64,000 bases of DNA from Actinoplanes sp. TFC3 (GCF_001553785.1 NZ_LOJP01000002.1:216658-280657), one strand, 5' to 3'. Shown: positions 15,333 to 25,326, numbered from the stretch's first letter. The notes: generated by a model from the sequence alone, not told the origin. Translations and numbers: made by a program.

Positions 15333-18300
15333 TTCGGGCAGGCTGGTGATCAGATCGGCCAGGCCGTCGGCGTCGAGCAGGTCGGCCGGGCGCATGGTCA
15401 CGGCATCACGGACGTAGTAGAAGCCTGCCCGTACGCGCGAAACCGGCACGTTCGCAAGGGCAGCCCAAGCCAGCCGGTACGCAGCCAGCTGCACCGTCGC
15501 CGCTTCGGCATCGGCGGCAGTGGGTCGCTGCCCGGTCTTCCAATCGATCACGTCATAGCGGTCCCCCGGGTCGGCGAACACGGCATCCATGCGCCCGCGC
15601 AGCACGAGTCCGGCGACGGTGGTGGCGAACGGCACCTCCACGTCCACCGGTGTCCGGTTGGCCCACTCGCCGGCCAGGAACGCCTGCTGCAACGCGGCCA
15701 GCTCCTCATCCGCGGCAGCCTCGTCATCGGCGGCGCCGGGCAGCTCGTCCACGTCGAGCAGCCGGACCGCGCCGTACCGCTGCTCCAGCCAGGTGTGAAA
15801 CGCCGTGCCCCGGCGCGCGTAAGGCGCGGGCCGCGCCGGCAACGGGCGGCGCAGCGAGCGAGCCAGAAGTTGCGAATCGCGGCGCAGCACCACCAGCTGC
15901 GAAACCGACAGGTGCGGCGGCAGGGCGACGTCCAGCGGCCCGTCGCGGCGGGCACGCTCCTCACGCTCGGCCAGCAGCATGGTGGCCTCCTGACGCCACC
16001 GCGCGATGTCCCCATCACCGTCTGGTTCCCGGGCCGGCCCGCCTGTTTCCGGGGCCAGCCCGGCCAGGTCGGCGCCCAGCCCGGCCCGCTCGGCAATCTC
16101 CTCGTCGGACCCGGCGAGGTCGACGAACGCCTTGGCCGCCTCCGGGTCCGGCGCCGCGATCATCCGGCGGATCAGGTCCGCGGCCGCCGCCATGGCCGGT
16201 CGCCGCCCGCCCAGCGGGTCCGCCGGCCACTCCGCCGAGGCCACCAGCTCGGCACTCGGGTTCGGGGCATCGGCCGCCGGTTCCGGGGCCCAGTGCTCGA
16301 CCACCCCGGCGCCGGCGAGGCAGGCGGCCTGGATTTCTTGCAGGAACACCGATGGTCCGCGGGGCCGTTTGACCCCGTCACCCCACCAGTACCCGGAGGC
16401 CAGCAGCAGCCTGCGCGGACGGGTGACCGCGACGTACGCCAATCGCCGCTCTTCGCGTTCGTCGTGTTCGCGCCAGGCACGACCGAACGCTGTAACCGCG
16501 CCCGCGGCGTCCTTCTGATCGACGGCCTCGGACAGGTCGAGCTGCGGCAGCCCGTCGGCGTCCCCTCTCAGCGGGAACGGCAGCACGCCCATCCCGCCGA
16601 GATAGTTGTCCGAGCCGCGGGTCATGCCCGGCCATACGTTCTTGGTCAGGCCCGCGACCGACACGACGTCCCACTCCAGCCCCTTGGCCGCGTGGGCGGT
16701 CAGCACCTGCACCGCACCCTCGACCACGTCGACCTGCCCCGGAGTGAGCCCGCGCTCCTCTTCCTCGGCGGCGTCCAGGAACGCCAGGAAACCGGCAAGC
16801 GTGCCGCCGTCGGTGTCCCCGGCGTAGCGGGCAGCGACGTCACCCAGCGCATCGAGATGCCCGCGCGCCAACCCAGCGTCACCGGCTCCCCAGCCCCGGA
16901 CCGCCACTTCCACGTCCAGCCCGATGGTCCGCTCGATATCGGCGACCAGGTCCGGCAACGGCTGGTCCAGGCGCAGCCGCAGCTCGGCCAGCTCCCGGCT
17001 GTAAGAGCGCAGCCGGAGGTAGCCCTCCTGCGAGTACTGCTGCGGGGCACCCAGGTCAGCCATCGCCTCGACCAGGGTCGCATCGTCGAGCCGGTCCCCT
17101 ACGATCTCCTCGGGATCCGCCGGTGCGGCTGCCCCCGCCGCTCGCCGGGCCGCCGCAATGGACCGGGACCGCCGGTGCACGGCCACCAGATCACGGGGGC
17201 CGATGCGCCACCGGGCGCCGGTCAGCAGGCGCAGCAGCGAGGCACCGTCCGTAGGGTCGGCGAGCACACGCAGCGTGCACACCACATCTCGTACCTCCGG
17301 GGTGTCCAGCAGGCCGCCCAGCCCCACGACCTCGACCGGCAGTCCCCGCGCGCGCAATGCCTCCTCGATCGCCGGAATTTGACTGCGCACCCGCACCAGC
17401 ACCGCACTGGTCGGCCGCTTCTCCAGCGGAATGTCCCCGGGCAGCGCGTCCGGCAGGCGCGCCGCGGACCGCCACGCCTCGAGCATGGAGTCCGCGATCC
17501 AATCAGCCTCTTCGGCGTACGTGGGGAGCAGCGCACACGCCACCGTGCGCCCGCCCACCCGCTCGGCAACCCGCTGCGCCGGAACCAGCTCGGCCACCCG
17601 GGCCCCGGCGGCGCGCAACGGCCGGGACAACGCGTTGGCCACCTCGAGGATCTCCGGGCGGTTCCGCCAGCTCCGGGTCAGGTTGAGCACCCACGCCTCA
17701 CGACCACCCGGACCGGTGAACTCGCGTGGGAACCGGTCCAGCGTGCCCGCCGACGCACCCCGCCACCCGTAGATCGACTGGCACGGGTCGCCGACCGCGG
17801 TGACCGGGTGCCCGCCGCCGAACAGTGCGTTCAGCAGGACCACCTGGGCGTGGCTGGTGTCCTGGTACTCGTCCAGCAGCACGATCTTGTAGCGGCCCCG
17901 CTCGATCGCCCCGACCTCGGGATGTTCGCGGGCCACAAGGGCCGCCCGGGCCATCTGGTCGCCGAAGTCCATGGCTTCCAGGTCGAGTTTGCGCTGCTCG
18001 TAGCGGCGAACCAGGGGTAGCAGGGTGAGCCGGTGCTGCTGGCGCTGCAACACGTCGGTGACGTCCTTGTAGACCCGCCCGGGCAGCGACTGGAGGTCGG
18101 CGAAGAAGCGCCCGGTCCAGGCGGCCAGGTCGTCCGGGGACACCAGGTGCTCGGCGAGCTCACCGGAAAGCGCGAGCACGTCGTCGGTCACGGTGCCCGG
18201 GGCGCGGTTCAGGCCGGTCATCTCCCCGGTGTACGACCGCACGATCGAGTCCACGATCTGCCACCGGGCCGCCTCGGTCAGCAGCCGGGCTGACGGTTCG

Positions 18301-18734
18301 TAGCCGGCGCGCAGGCCGTGCTCAATGACCACCCGGGCCGCGTACGAATGGTAGGTGGCAACGGTTGGCTCACCCGCCAGCGCGTCGTGGCGGCCGAGCC
18401 GGCGGACCAGTTGGCCGAGCCGCATCCGTACCCGATGGGCCAGTTCTCCTGCGGCTTTCCGGGTGAACGTCAGTCCCAGGATCTCGTCGGGGTGGGCGTA
18501 CCCGTTGGCGACCAGCCAGACCACCCGCGAGGCCATCGTCTCAGTCTTGCCCGATCCCGCGCCCGCGACCACCAGCACCGGTTCCACGGGCGCCGAGATG
18601 ATCGCGGCCTGCTCGGTCGTCGGCGCGTGCAGCCGCAGCAGCCGCGCCAGCTCAAGGGGGGTGTACCGGGGTCCCGAATCAGCGCGGCGCCGCGGCTGGG
18701 GAGCGGGATCGGCAAACAGAGACGGTTGCGTCAC
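15300..18734 (-). CDS. adnB: AdnB subunit of the AdnAB helicase-nuclease
   Basis: A 1144-residue UvrD-like motor plus RecB-type nuclease. Walker A GAGSGKT is at residues 58-64, LLDEYQDTSHAQ is Walker B, GDPCQSIYGWRGA follows, then VLTAHAAKGLEWDVV and YVAVTRPRR. Near the C-terminus RGRMDAVFADPGDRYDVIDWKTGQ gives the nuclease D...DxK centre. AdnAB resects double-strand breaks in mycobacteria and other actinobacteria in place of RecBCD/AddAB. The GTG start (18732-18734) overlaps the adnA TGA; an upstream in-frame extension would lie inside adnA and is unlikely. AdnB is the main translocating motor in the characterised complex. Confidence 0.93.
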   Translation of the reverse strand: MTQPSLFADPAPQPRRRADSGPRYTPLELARLLRLHAPTTEQAAIISAPVEPVLVVAGAGSGKTETMASRVVWLVANGYAHPDEILGLTFTRKAAGELAHRVRMRLGQLVRRLGRHDALAGEPTVATYHSYAARVVIEHGLRAGYEPSARLLTEAARWQIVDSIVRSYTGEMTGLNRAPGTVTDDVLALSGELAEHLVSPDDLAAWTGRFFADLQSLPGRVYKDVTDVLQRQQHRLTLLPLVRRYEQRKLDLEAMDFGDQMARAALVAREHPEVGAIERGRYKIVLLDEYQDTSHAQVVLLNALFGGGHPVTAVGDPCQSIYGWRGASAGTLDRFPREFTGPGGREAWVLNLTRSWRNRPEILEVANALSRPLRAAGARVAELVPAQRVAERVGGRTVACALLPTYAEEADWIADSMLEAWRSAARLPDALPGDIPLEKRPTSAVLVRVRSQIPAIEEALRARGLPVEVVGLGGLLDTPEVRDVVCTLRVLADPTDGASLLRLLTGARWRIGPRDLVAVHRRSRSIAAARRAAGAAAPADPEEIVGDRLDDATLVEAMADLGAPQQYSQEGYLRLRSYSRELAELRLRLDQPLPDLVADIERTIGLDVEVAVRGWGAGDAGLARGHLDALGDVAARYAGDTDGGTLAGFLAFLDAAEEEERGLTPGQVDVVEGAVQVLTAHAAKGLEWDVVSVAGLTKNVWPGMTRGSDNYLGGMGVLPFPLRGDADGLPQLDLSEAVDQKDAAGAVTAFGRAWREHDEREERRLAYVAVTRPRRLLLASGYWWGDGVKRPRGPSVFLQEIQAACLAGAGVVEHWAPEPAADAPNPSAELVASAEWPADPLGGRRPAMAAAADLIRRMIAAPDPEAAKAFVDLAGSDEEIAERAGLGADLAGLAPETGGPAREPDGDGDIARWRQEATMLLAEREERARRDGPLDVALPPHLSVSQLVVLRRDSQLLARSLRRPLPARPAPYARRGTAFHTWLEQRYGAVRLLDVDELPGAADDEAAADEELAALQQAFLAGEWANRTPVDVEVPFATTVAGLVLRGRMDAVFADPGDRYDVIDWKTGQRPTAADAEAATVQLAAYRLAWAALANVPVSRVRAGFYYVRDAVTMRPADLLDADGLADLITSLPESETGRREQVH

Positions 18735-21700
18735 GGCTCCACTACCTGGCGTCCCTGACCGCTGACCGGGCAGCTCGTCCGGACCGGACAGACCCGGCAT
18801 TTGGCATTGACAACTGCCGAGAAGGTGGCGGCGGCCATGGTGTCGGCCGTGCGGCGGACCATGGCGTACGCCCACTGCGGGTCCTCGGCCTCGGAAAGCG
18901 GAACCTGCATCTGCTCGCGCGCTTCCTTGGTCGGGCCCAGCTGAACCAGCGCCGCGCCCCCGCTTTCGGCACCGGCCCCGAGGTGCTCGAACGCCCCCGC
19001 GTCCACGGCGGCCTGGTACCCGGCGAGCTGGGCGTGCTCCTCGATGTCCGAGCCGGTCACGGTTGTCGACTTGCCGGTCTTCAAGTCGATGACCACCAGC
19101 CGGCCCAGCTCGTCAACCTCCAGCCGATCAACCCGCCCGGTCAACTGGATCGGCCGGCTCGGATCATCCAGCCGCACCGTGAACTCGTGCTCGATGGCCA
19201 GCAGCCGCCGCGGATTCTTGGCCAGCCACCGAAGCAGCTTGTCCACCATGCCCTGCGCGCGTTCCTGCTCCGGCCCAGCCAACCACCGCGCGGCCAGCTC
19301 GATGGCCTCAAAACGCGCGGAAACATACTCGACCAGTTGCTCCCGATCAGCGTTGGCATCCTCGGCCAGCATCGCCGCCGCGTGCACCAGGTTGCCCACG
19401 CCTTGAGCCGGTCCGGCAGGCGCGGCTCCACCATGGCGTTCGAGCAGCCACCGCAAGCTGCAGCGCAGGGCACTCTCCATGGCCGACGGCGTGACCTTGA
19501 CCGGCTCACCTTCGTCGACGAGCGGGCGGTCGTCGGAGAGCGCGCGCAAGCCCCACCACTCGTCGGGATGGGCGCCGGGAACGCCGGCGCGGGCTAGCTT
19601 GGCCAGTTCAAGAGCGGCGGCATGGCGCCGGGCAGGCGTGAAATCGGGGGCGACCACAACGGTACGAAGCTCCGCCACGAGCGCGGAAAGTGTGAGGGCA
19701 CGGGGTGGGCGGCCTATCGGTGGCGCGAAGTCCACTACCGGCGGGAGGAGGTCCTTGAGCTGCTCCGGGTCGGCGCTGCCGCTTTCTCCCCGCCTTTGCT
19801 CACGCTGCGCTTCCCCATGGGTTTCCTCGCGCTGCGCTTCCTCGCCTGGCGCTTCGCCGGCCGGGGCGTCGGGATCGTCGAACGGGTCGGGCTCGGTGGG
19901 GCCGGGGTCGTCCGGATCCGGCGTAGGCCCCGCATCCGGCGGCGGCTGATCATCTCCCCGCTGGTCGGGCAGGCCGAGTTCGGTGAGGAACCGGCTCGGC
20001 TGCTCCTCCCCGTCGGAACCGCCAACGCCCGCCGAGGCCACCGCCGTCACCATCAGCCGCTGCCGCGCCCGCGTCGTAGCCACATAGAAGAGCCGGCGCT
20101 CCTCATCCAGCAACGCCGACGTCTGCCCCACCACCGCAGCCGCCCCCGCCGCGGGCCGCCCGGCCAAGAAGTCGACAAGACGCTCCGACCCCAGCAGGCT
20201 GCCCCGAAGCCGAAGATCAGGCCAGATTCCTTCCTGTACGCCGGCCAGCACGACAACATCCCACTCCAGCCCCTTCGCCGCGTGCGCAGTCAGGAGCCGG
20301 ACAGCCTCACCTCGGTCAGCACTGGGCGCAATGGAGTCAGCCGGCAGATCTTGACCGAGGACATGGTCAAGGAACACTTCCGTACGCGCCCCCGGCAACC
20401 GGTCCACGAACCGAGCAGCCGCGTCGAACAACACCACCATGGCATCAAGATCCCGGTCGGCCGCCTCCGCGCGCCACTGCCGAGCCCGGCCGCCCTCACC
20501 TCCCGGTTCAACGGGGGTGCCGCGGGTGCTCAGTCCGTACCATCGCTCCGCCAACCCGCTGGCCCGCCAGACCTCCCACAAGACCTGCTCCGCAGTTGCT
20601 CCCGGCGCCGCCGCAGCCTGCCGCGCCACCGCAATCAACCGCGACACGTTCTGAGCAGGCACCGCCCAGCGCCGCTCGACCATGTCCAACCCGGCCGGAT
20701 CCCGCATCGAGTCGACAAGCAGCTCACCGGAGGGCCGCCGATCCCCGGCAGCCAGGGCCAGCGCCCGCAATCCCTGCCGCAGCCGCCGTTCGGCGAGGGG
20801 GTCGGCGCCGCCGAGCGGGGAGTGCAGGAGGGAGACGGCCGCTTCTTCATCGAGTACGTCGGGCTGCAGGGCACAGCGCAGGAGAAGCAGGAAGGGGGCA
20901 ACGGCCGGCTGAAGGTGAAGCGGAAGATCCTCGGAGTGGGTGACGGTCGGTACGCCGGCGGCAACCAGGCCCCGCTGCAGCGAAGGAAGCTGAAGGCTGG
21001 TGGACCGCAAGATCACGGCCATCCGCGACCAGGGGATGCCGTGCAGGAGATGCGCTTCCCGGAGCGCATGCGCTACGAAGGCCGTCTCCGCTGCCGCTGT
21101 GCGAAACGTCCGCACAACAGCGGCGGGAGGCGCAGCGGTGGCAGGCGCCGTTGCGGAAGTCACGGCGTCCGGCAGGGGGGCCGGAGGGTGCAGGGCGCGG
21201 TGGCGCATCCGGCCGCGCATCCGGCGGGCCACCCGGGCGGTCGAGGAGAGCAGGCCCGGCGCGCCGCGGTAACTCGTGTGCAGGGTGACTGTTTCGGCGA
21301 GGGCACTTGAGGACGTACGGAATCGATTGGGGAAAAGCGCGACCGCCTCCGGATCCGCGCCCCGGAAGCCGTAGATGGACGAATCCGGGTCTCCAAACGC
21401 GACCAGGGGTTTTCCGCCGCCCGCGACCAGCGACAGGAGTTCGATCTGGGCCGGGTCCGTGTCGGCGAGCTCGTCGACGTACACGTATTGCAGCCGGCGG
21501 CGTTCCGCGTCGAGCAGGTCCGGGTCGTCGGCGAGCAGGCCCGAGGCGGCGCGCACCAGCTCCGCCGGGTCGTAGGCCGTGGACCCGCGCGTGGTGACGT
21601 CGCGCAGAGCGAGCACCGCCACGTACTCCCGCAGGAAACGCGCGGCGGCGGGCCAGTCGTCGCGGCCGAGTTGTTCGCCGAGGCGGGCGAGTTCGACCGG

Positions 21701-22264
21701 GCCGATGCCGCGTTCGGCGGCGCGTTGCATGAGGTCGCGGAGCTGCTGGGCGAAGGCTCGGGTGGGCAGTGCCGGCCGCAGGGCGTCGGGCCAGCCGATG
21801 GTGTCGGCGGCTTGCTCGTCGCCGACCACTTCGAGCAGTTCGCGGATGATGAGGTCCTGCTCGGGCCCGGTCAGCAGGCGTGGCGACGGCTCTCCCCGCT
21901 CGGCTGCGGCCCGGCGGAGGAGGCCGAAAGCGTACGCGTGGAAGGTGCGTACCAGGGGCTCATGGTAGGTCGGACCCGAGATCCGGGCCTCGATCCGGTC
22001 CCGCAGCGCCATCGCCCCGCGCCGCCCGAAGGTCAGCACCAGGATCCGCTCGGGATCGACGCCCGCCGCGATCCGCTCGGCCACCGCCTCGACCAGGATG
22101 GTCGTCTTGCCGGTGCCGGGCCCGCCAACCACCAGCAGCGGCCCATCGGTATGCCCGGCCACATACCGCTGCAACGGATCATCCCGCAGCACATCAACGG
22201 CCGGCGCGGGCCGGCGAACCAGCCGGTACGCGGGCCGATGAACGGCAGCAGGCGTCGAGGTCAC
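18731..22264 (-). CDS. adnA: AdnA subunit of the AdnAB helicase-nuclease
   Basis: A 1177-residue partner of AdnB. Walker A GPGTGKT is at 48-54, GDPDSSIYGFRGAD forms a motor motif, and LLTAHAAKGLEWDVVVLAGV follows. The nuclease centre is GRVDRLEVDELGRLVVIDLKTG. A four-Cys Fe-S site is formed by LRCSLRW plus the C-terminal CRVC and SC cysteines (1156, 1159, 1165). An acidic, low-complexity insert (PTPDPDDPGPTEPDP, then E/R-rich repeats) sits in the middle and is longer than I would expect. It is coupled to adnB by a GTGA overlap, as in Rv3202c-Rv3201c. Confidence 0.93.
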   Translation of the reverse strand: MTSTPAAVHRPAYRLVRRPAPAVDVLRDDPLQRYVAGHTDGPLLVVGGPGTGKTTILVEAVAERIAAGVDPERILVLTFGRRGAMALRDRIEARISGPTYHEPLVRTFHAYAFGLLRRAAAERGEPSPRLLTGPEQDLIIRELLEVVGDEQAADTIGWPDALRPALPTRAFAQQLRDLMQRAAERGIGPVELARLGEQLGRDDWPAAARFLREYVAVLALRDVTTRGSTAYDPAELVRAASGLLADDPDLLDAERRRLQYVYVDELADTDPAQIELLSLVAGGGKPLVAFGDPDSSIYGFRGADPEAVALFPNRFRTSSSALAETVTLHTSYRGAPGLLSSTARVARRMRGRMRHRALHPPAPLPDAVTSATAPATAAPPAAVVRTFRTAAAETAFVAHALREAHLLHGIPWSRMAVILRSTSLQLPSLQRGLVAAGVPTVTHSEDLPLHLQPAVAPFLLLLRCALQPDVLDEEAAVSLLHSPLGGADPLAERRLRQGLRALALAAGDRRPSGELLVDSMRDPAGLDMVERRWAVPAQNVSRLIAVARQAAAAPGATAEQVLWEVWRASGLAERWYGLSTRGTPVEPGGEGGRARQWRAEAADRDLDAMVVLFDAAARFVDRLPGARTEVFLDHVLGQDLPADSIAPSADRGEAVRLLTAHAAKGLEWDVVVLAGVQEGIWPDLRLRGSLLGSERLVDFLAGRPAAGAAAVVGQTSALLDEERRLFYVATTRARQRLMVTAVASAGVGGSDGEEQPSRFLTELGLPDQRGDDQPPPDAGPTPDPDDPGPTEPDPFDDPDAPAGEAPGEEAQREETHGEAQREQRRGESGSADPEQLKDLLPPVVDFAPPIGRPPRALTLSALVAELRTVVVAPDFTPARRHAAALELAKLARAGVPGAHPDEWWGLRALSDDRPLVDEGEPVKVTPSAMESALRCSLRWLLERHGGAAPAGPAQGVGNLVHAAAMLAEDANADREQLVEYVSARFEAIELAARWLAGPEQERAQGMVDKLLRWLAKNPRRLLAIEHEFTVRLDDPSRPIQLTGRVDRLEVDELGRLVVIDLKTGKSTTVTGSDIEEHAQLAGYQAAVDAGAFEHLGAGAESGGAALVQLGPTKEAREQMQVPLSEAEDPQWAYAMVRRTADTMAAATFSAVVNAKCRVCPVRTSCPVSGQGRQVVEP

Positions 22265-22333
22265 GGCACCAATAACACCACGCCCCTACGACAACTTCCG
22301 GCGAGGGTTCCCGATCATCACCCGGCACCGGTT

Positions 22334-22493
22334 CTACTCGTCGCCCGGTCCCCAGATCCGCTCGACGCGGCCGTCTCGTTGCACGACCCAGATGGTTCCC
22401 AGACCTTCTGGCTCGGCGCAAATCACCAGCCTCCCGGAGGGCAGCAACTACGCGCTTGCCGATATTGCGATCGACAAGGAACTCAGGCCGCAC
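22334..22493 (-). pseudogene. Broken PIN-like toxin gene downstream of a DUF433 antitoxin
   Basis: A GTG at 22493 overlaps the antitoxin stop by 11 bases and opens with VRPEFLVDRNIGKRVVAALR, like the first strand and helix of Mut7-C/PIN-like toxins with the conserved Asp. After about 23 codons this frame loses meaning. A different frame then reads EPEGLGTIWVVQRDGRVERIW and stops at 22334-22336. The full domain would need well over 100 residues, so the gene is deleted and frame-disrupted. Confidence 0.55.
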
Positions 22494-23160
22494 GCCGCGC
22501 CATGACTCGGAGGACCACTTCCACTTCGTCGGTGCTCAGGTCGTACTCGTCGGCTATGTCCTCTACTGATTCACCGCCGCCGTAGAACAGGTCCGCGATG
22601 GTCTCAACTTTGATCTTGCTGGACTGGAAGACCGGCTGACCGAAGCCGAAACGCGGGTCGATGATGACGTCAGCCGCGCCATAGGGGCGCAGCACCAGGC
22701 GGGACGCGTAGCCATCGTCGGCATACGACACGTACTTGATCACAGCCTCGATGACCTGCCGGATGGCTACCTGACCGTCTCGGGCCCGCACCCATTCCGG
22801 CGCGACCTTCGACGCGGCGTTGTAAAGCAGCTCGCCCCCGTCGGTGGCAATCATGTTCGTCGCGAGCACGTATTCATCACCCGTTTGCTCGCGAAGCCGG
22901 GCCACGCCCGCCCGGATGTGCTGCATGGTCAATCCGGTGTTCCGCAGCTCGCGAAGGATCTGAGCCTCGGCAAGTGCGACAAACGGCAACCGCGGACCGT
23001 GCGGACTCTCGGGGCGCACCGAATGCATGACCGGCCCGTCACCGGCCGCTTTGAGCCACTCCTTGATGGTGGTGGCCGAAATGCCCATGTGCACGCCCGC
23101 AGCCGAGGCAGTCAGCAGCGGGGCGGTGAACCGCCCGTCACGCTCAACCACCGTCGTCAT
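22483..23160 (-). CDS. DUF433-type antitoxin with MerR-like HTH
   Basis: A 225-residue protein. The N-terminal SAAGVHMGISATTIKEWLKAAG looks like a MerR-type helix-turn-helix. The C-terminal 45 residues (SSKIKVETIADLFYGGGESVEDIADEY) match DUF433, common in VapB-like antitoxins. The start is the ATG at 23158-23160; the frame continues upstream, but that part overlaps the lacI gene. The usual downstream partner is a PIN-like toxin, here only a remnant, so this is an orphan antitoxin or a plain DNA-binding protein. Confidence 0.75.
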   Translation of the reverse strand: MTTVVERDGRFTAPLLTASAAGVHMGISATTIKEWLKAAGDGPVMHSVRPESPHGPRLPFVALAEAQILRELRNTGLTMQHIRAGVARLREQTGDEYVLATNMIATDGGELLYNAASKVAPEWVRARDGQVAIRQVIEAVIKYVSYADDGYASRLVLRPYGAADVIIDPRFGFGQPVFQSSKIKVETIADLFYGGGESVEDIADEYDLSTDEVEVVLRVMARRAA

Positions 23161-23201
23161 GCTGCCACCGTATCGTTTCCCAATGCCGGCGTGCTCCCCG
23201 C

Positions 23202-24242
23202 TCAGGCCGGTTTGCCGATCGACGCGCGCATGCGGATGGGCATTGACACGCGGTGGATTGCCGGCTCCTCGCTCTTTCCGAGCAGCAGTTCCACCGCCTT
23301 CCAGCCCAATTCGTAATGCGGCAGCGCGACGCTCGTCAATTGCGGCCGCAGCCAAGCCGCCATGTCCGAATCGTCGAATGACATCACCGAAACCTCGCCG
23401 GGAACCGACAAACCCGCTTCGCGCAGCGCCTGGTACGTCCCCAGCGCCACCCGGTCGTTCAAGCACACCAGTGCCCGCGGCGTCACCCCGCGCGCCAAAG
23501 CCGCCGACACCGCCTCGTACGCCGGCTCGGGCCACCAGTCGCATTCGATGGTGCCCGCCATCTTCACTCCGGCCGCAGCGAAGCCCGACCGCAGCCCGGC
23601 CACCCGCTCGCGTCCGGCGAACACGTGCTCGGCGGGGGTTCCGACCAGGTAGATCCCCGCGGAGTGGCCCGCCTCGACCAGCGTTGCCGCCGCCCCCGTT
23701 CCCGCCGTCACCTCGTCGGGGATGACCGAGTGATGGACTGGCTTGGTTGCCCGGGTCAGGCAGTTCAGCAGGACCACCGGGTGTCCTTTGAGCAGGTTGG
23801 GCACGCGCACGTGGCGGGTGAACATCGAGGCGTAGATGAACGCGTCCACCTGGCGGTCCAGGAAGTCGGAGATCAGCTTCTTCTCGACCGTCGCGTTGCC
23901 TTCGGTCTCGCCGATGAACAGCAGGTGACCGCGCGCGACCGCCGCGGCGAGCGCGCCGTGGATGGCCCGGCCGGCGTAGGGGTCGGACGCCAAAGTGTCG
24001 GACACCAGGGCAACAGTCTTGGTGATCTTCGTACGCAGGCTGCGCGCCATCAGGTTGGGCCGGTAGTCCAGTTCCTGGGCGGCACGCAGCACCCGTTGGC
24101 GGGCGTCCTCGGAGATGCGCATGTCGAGATGGCGCCCGGCCAGGACAAAGGACGCCGTGCTGCGGGACACGCCCGCCCGCTCCGCGACCTGCAGCAGGGT
24201 CACCCGTGGCGGGGGCATGTCCAAAAGTCTACTGATCGACAT
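23202..24242 (-). CDS. LacI-family transcriptional regulator
   Basis: About 346 residues. The N-terminal HTH reads VTLLQVAERAGVSRSTASFVLAGR, followed by the hinge ISEDARQRVLRAAQELDYRPN and a periplasmic-binding-protein-like effector domain ending in DDSDMAAWLRPQLTSVALP. Such proteins repress sugar-use genes. No catabolic or transport gene is adjacent, so the target is unknown. Several in-frame ATGs exist: 24242 (MSISRLL) and 24218 (MPPPRVT); the latter fits the family length best. Confidence 0.88.
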   Translation of the reverse strand: MSISRLLDMPPPRVTLLQVAERAGVSRSTASFVLAGRHLDMRISEDARQRVLRAAQELDYRPNLMARSLRTKITKTVALVSDTLASDPYAGRAIHGALAAAVARGHLLFIGETEGNATVEKKLISDFLDRQVDAFIYASMFTRHVRVPNLLKGHPVVLLNCLTRATKPVHHSVIPDEVTAGTGAAATLVEAGHSAGIYLVGTPAEHVFAGRERVAGLRSGFAAAGVKMAGTIECDWWPEPAYEAVSAALARGVTPRALVCLNDRVALGTYQALREAGLSVPGEVSVMSFDDSDMAAWLRPQLTSVALPHYELGWKAVELLLGKSEEPAIHRVSMPIRMRASIGKPA

Positions 24243-24378
24243 CCTTGACGCAGGTGTACGCACACGGCAGGGTTCCGCTAAATGCTTCTAGCGGGGCCAT
24301 TCCCCCTGCCGGGCCGGCAGCCACGAAGAGCACCGGTTCGGCAGGGCTCCCGGGAAACCCGGCTCCAGGGAGAAGCGG

Positions 24379-25326
24379 CTAGTCGTTCGCGTGCAGGGCC
24401 GAGTTCAGCTCGATGCCGGTGCCCTTGCGCGGCCGGGCCTCCAGCGCCCCCGTCACCGAGTTGCGCCAGAACAGCAGGCCGTTGACCCCGGACAACTCCT
24501 TGGCCTTGACCACGCGCCCATCCGGCAGGGTGAGCTTGGCGCCGCCGGTGATGTAGCAGCCGGCCTCGACCACGCAGTCGTCGCCGAGCGAGATGCCGAT
24601 GCCCGCGTTCGCCCCGAGCAGGCTGCGCTCGCCGATCGACACCTTGTCCTTGCCGCCGCCGGACAGTGTGCCCATGATCGACGCGCCGGCGCCCACGTCC
24701 GAGCCGTCGCCGACCACGACGCCCTGCACGATGCGGCCCTCGACCATGGAGGTGCCGAGCGTGCCGGCGTTGAAGTTGCAGAAGCCCTCGTGCATGACGG
24801 TGGTGCCGCTGGCCAGGTGCGCGCCCAGGCGAACCCGGTCGGCGTCGGCGATGCGCACGCCCGAGGGGGTCACGTAATCGGTCATCCGCGGGAACTTGTC
24901 CACGCCGTGGACCGCGAGGTGGCGCCCGGCGGCCCGCTCGATCAGGCGCAGCTCGTCGACGCGGTCCGGCGGGCACGGGCCGGCCGACGTCCAGGCGACG
25001 TTGGCCAGCATGCCGAAGATGCCGTCAAGGTTCTGCTCGTTGGGCCGGACCAGGCGGTGCGAGAGCAGGTGCAGCCGCAGGTACGCGTCCGAGGAGTCCT
25101 TGATCGGCTCGGCCAGCGACGCGATCTCGATGCGCACCTCGACGGTCGACAGCCCGGCCGGCGCCTTCGGGCCGGTCAGCCCGGCGGGCAGCGCCGGCAG
25201 GTCGCCCGGCACTTCCCCCAGGCCGAGGAAGCCGGTGGGGTACCAGGTGTCGAGCACCGTCCCGTCGGCGGTCACGGTGGCGAGGCCGATGCCCCAGGCT
25301 GCGGAGGTCGAGATCGCGCTAGTCAC
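24379..25326 (-). CDS. dapD: Tetrahydrodipicolinate N-succinyltransferase
   Basis: A 315-residue actinobacterial-type DapD. It transfers succinyl from succinyl-CoA to tetrahydrodipicolinate in the meso-diaminopimelate/lysine pathway in the cytosol. The left-handed beta-helix is visible as hexapeptide-like turns (GTTVMHEGFCNFNAGTLG, GDGSDVGAGASIMG, GANAGIGISLGDDCVVEAGC). The GTG start overlaps the TGA of the upstream effector-like gene by four bases. dapE is nearby on the opposite strand, as in M. tuberculosis Rv1201c/Rv1202. Confidence 0.95.
   Translation of the reverse strand: MTSAISTSAAWGIGLATVTADGTVLDTWYPTGFLGLGEVPGDLPALPAGLTGPKAPAGLSTVEVRIEIASLAEPIKDSSDAYLRLHLLSHRLVRPNEQNLDGIFGMLANVAWTSAGPCPPDRVDELRLIERAAGRHLAVHGVDKFPRMTDYVTPSGVRIADADRVRLGAHLASGTTVMHEGFCNFNAGTLGTSMVEGRIVQGVVVGDGSDVGAGASIMGTLSGGGKDKVSIGERSLLGANAGIGISLGDDCVVEAGCYITGGAKLTLPDGRVVKAKELSGVNGLLFWRNSVTGALEARPRKGTGIELNSALHAND

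Noticed and set aside
18735..18875. N-terminal extension of adnB upstream of GTG 18734
   Set aside because: It would overlap adnA deeply, and its His/Gly/Arg-rich translation is antisense-like noise; the GTGA overlap marks the true start.
24337..24378. Terminator after dapD
   Set aside because: Only a 5-bp CCGGG/CCCGG core with mismatched flanks; too weak to call.
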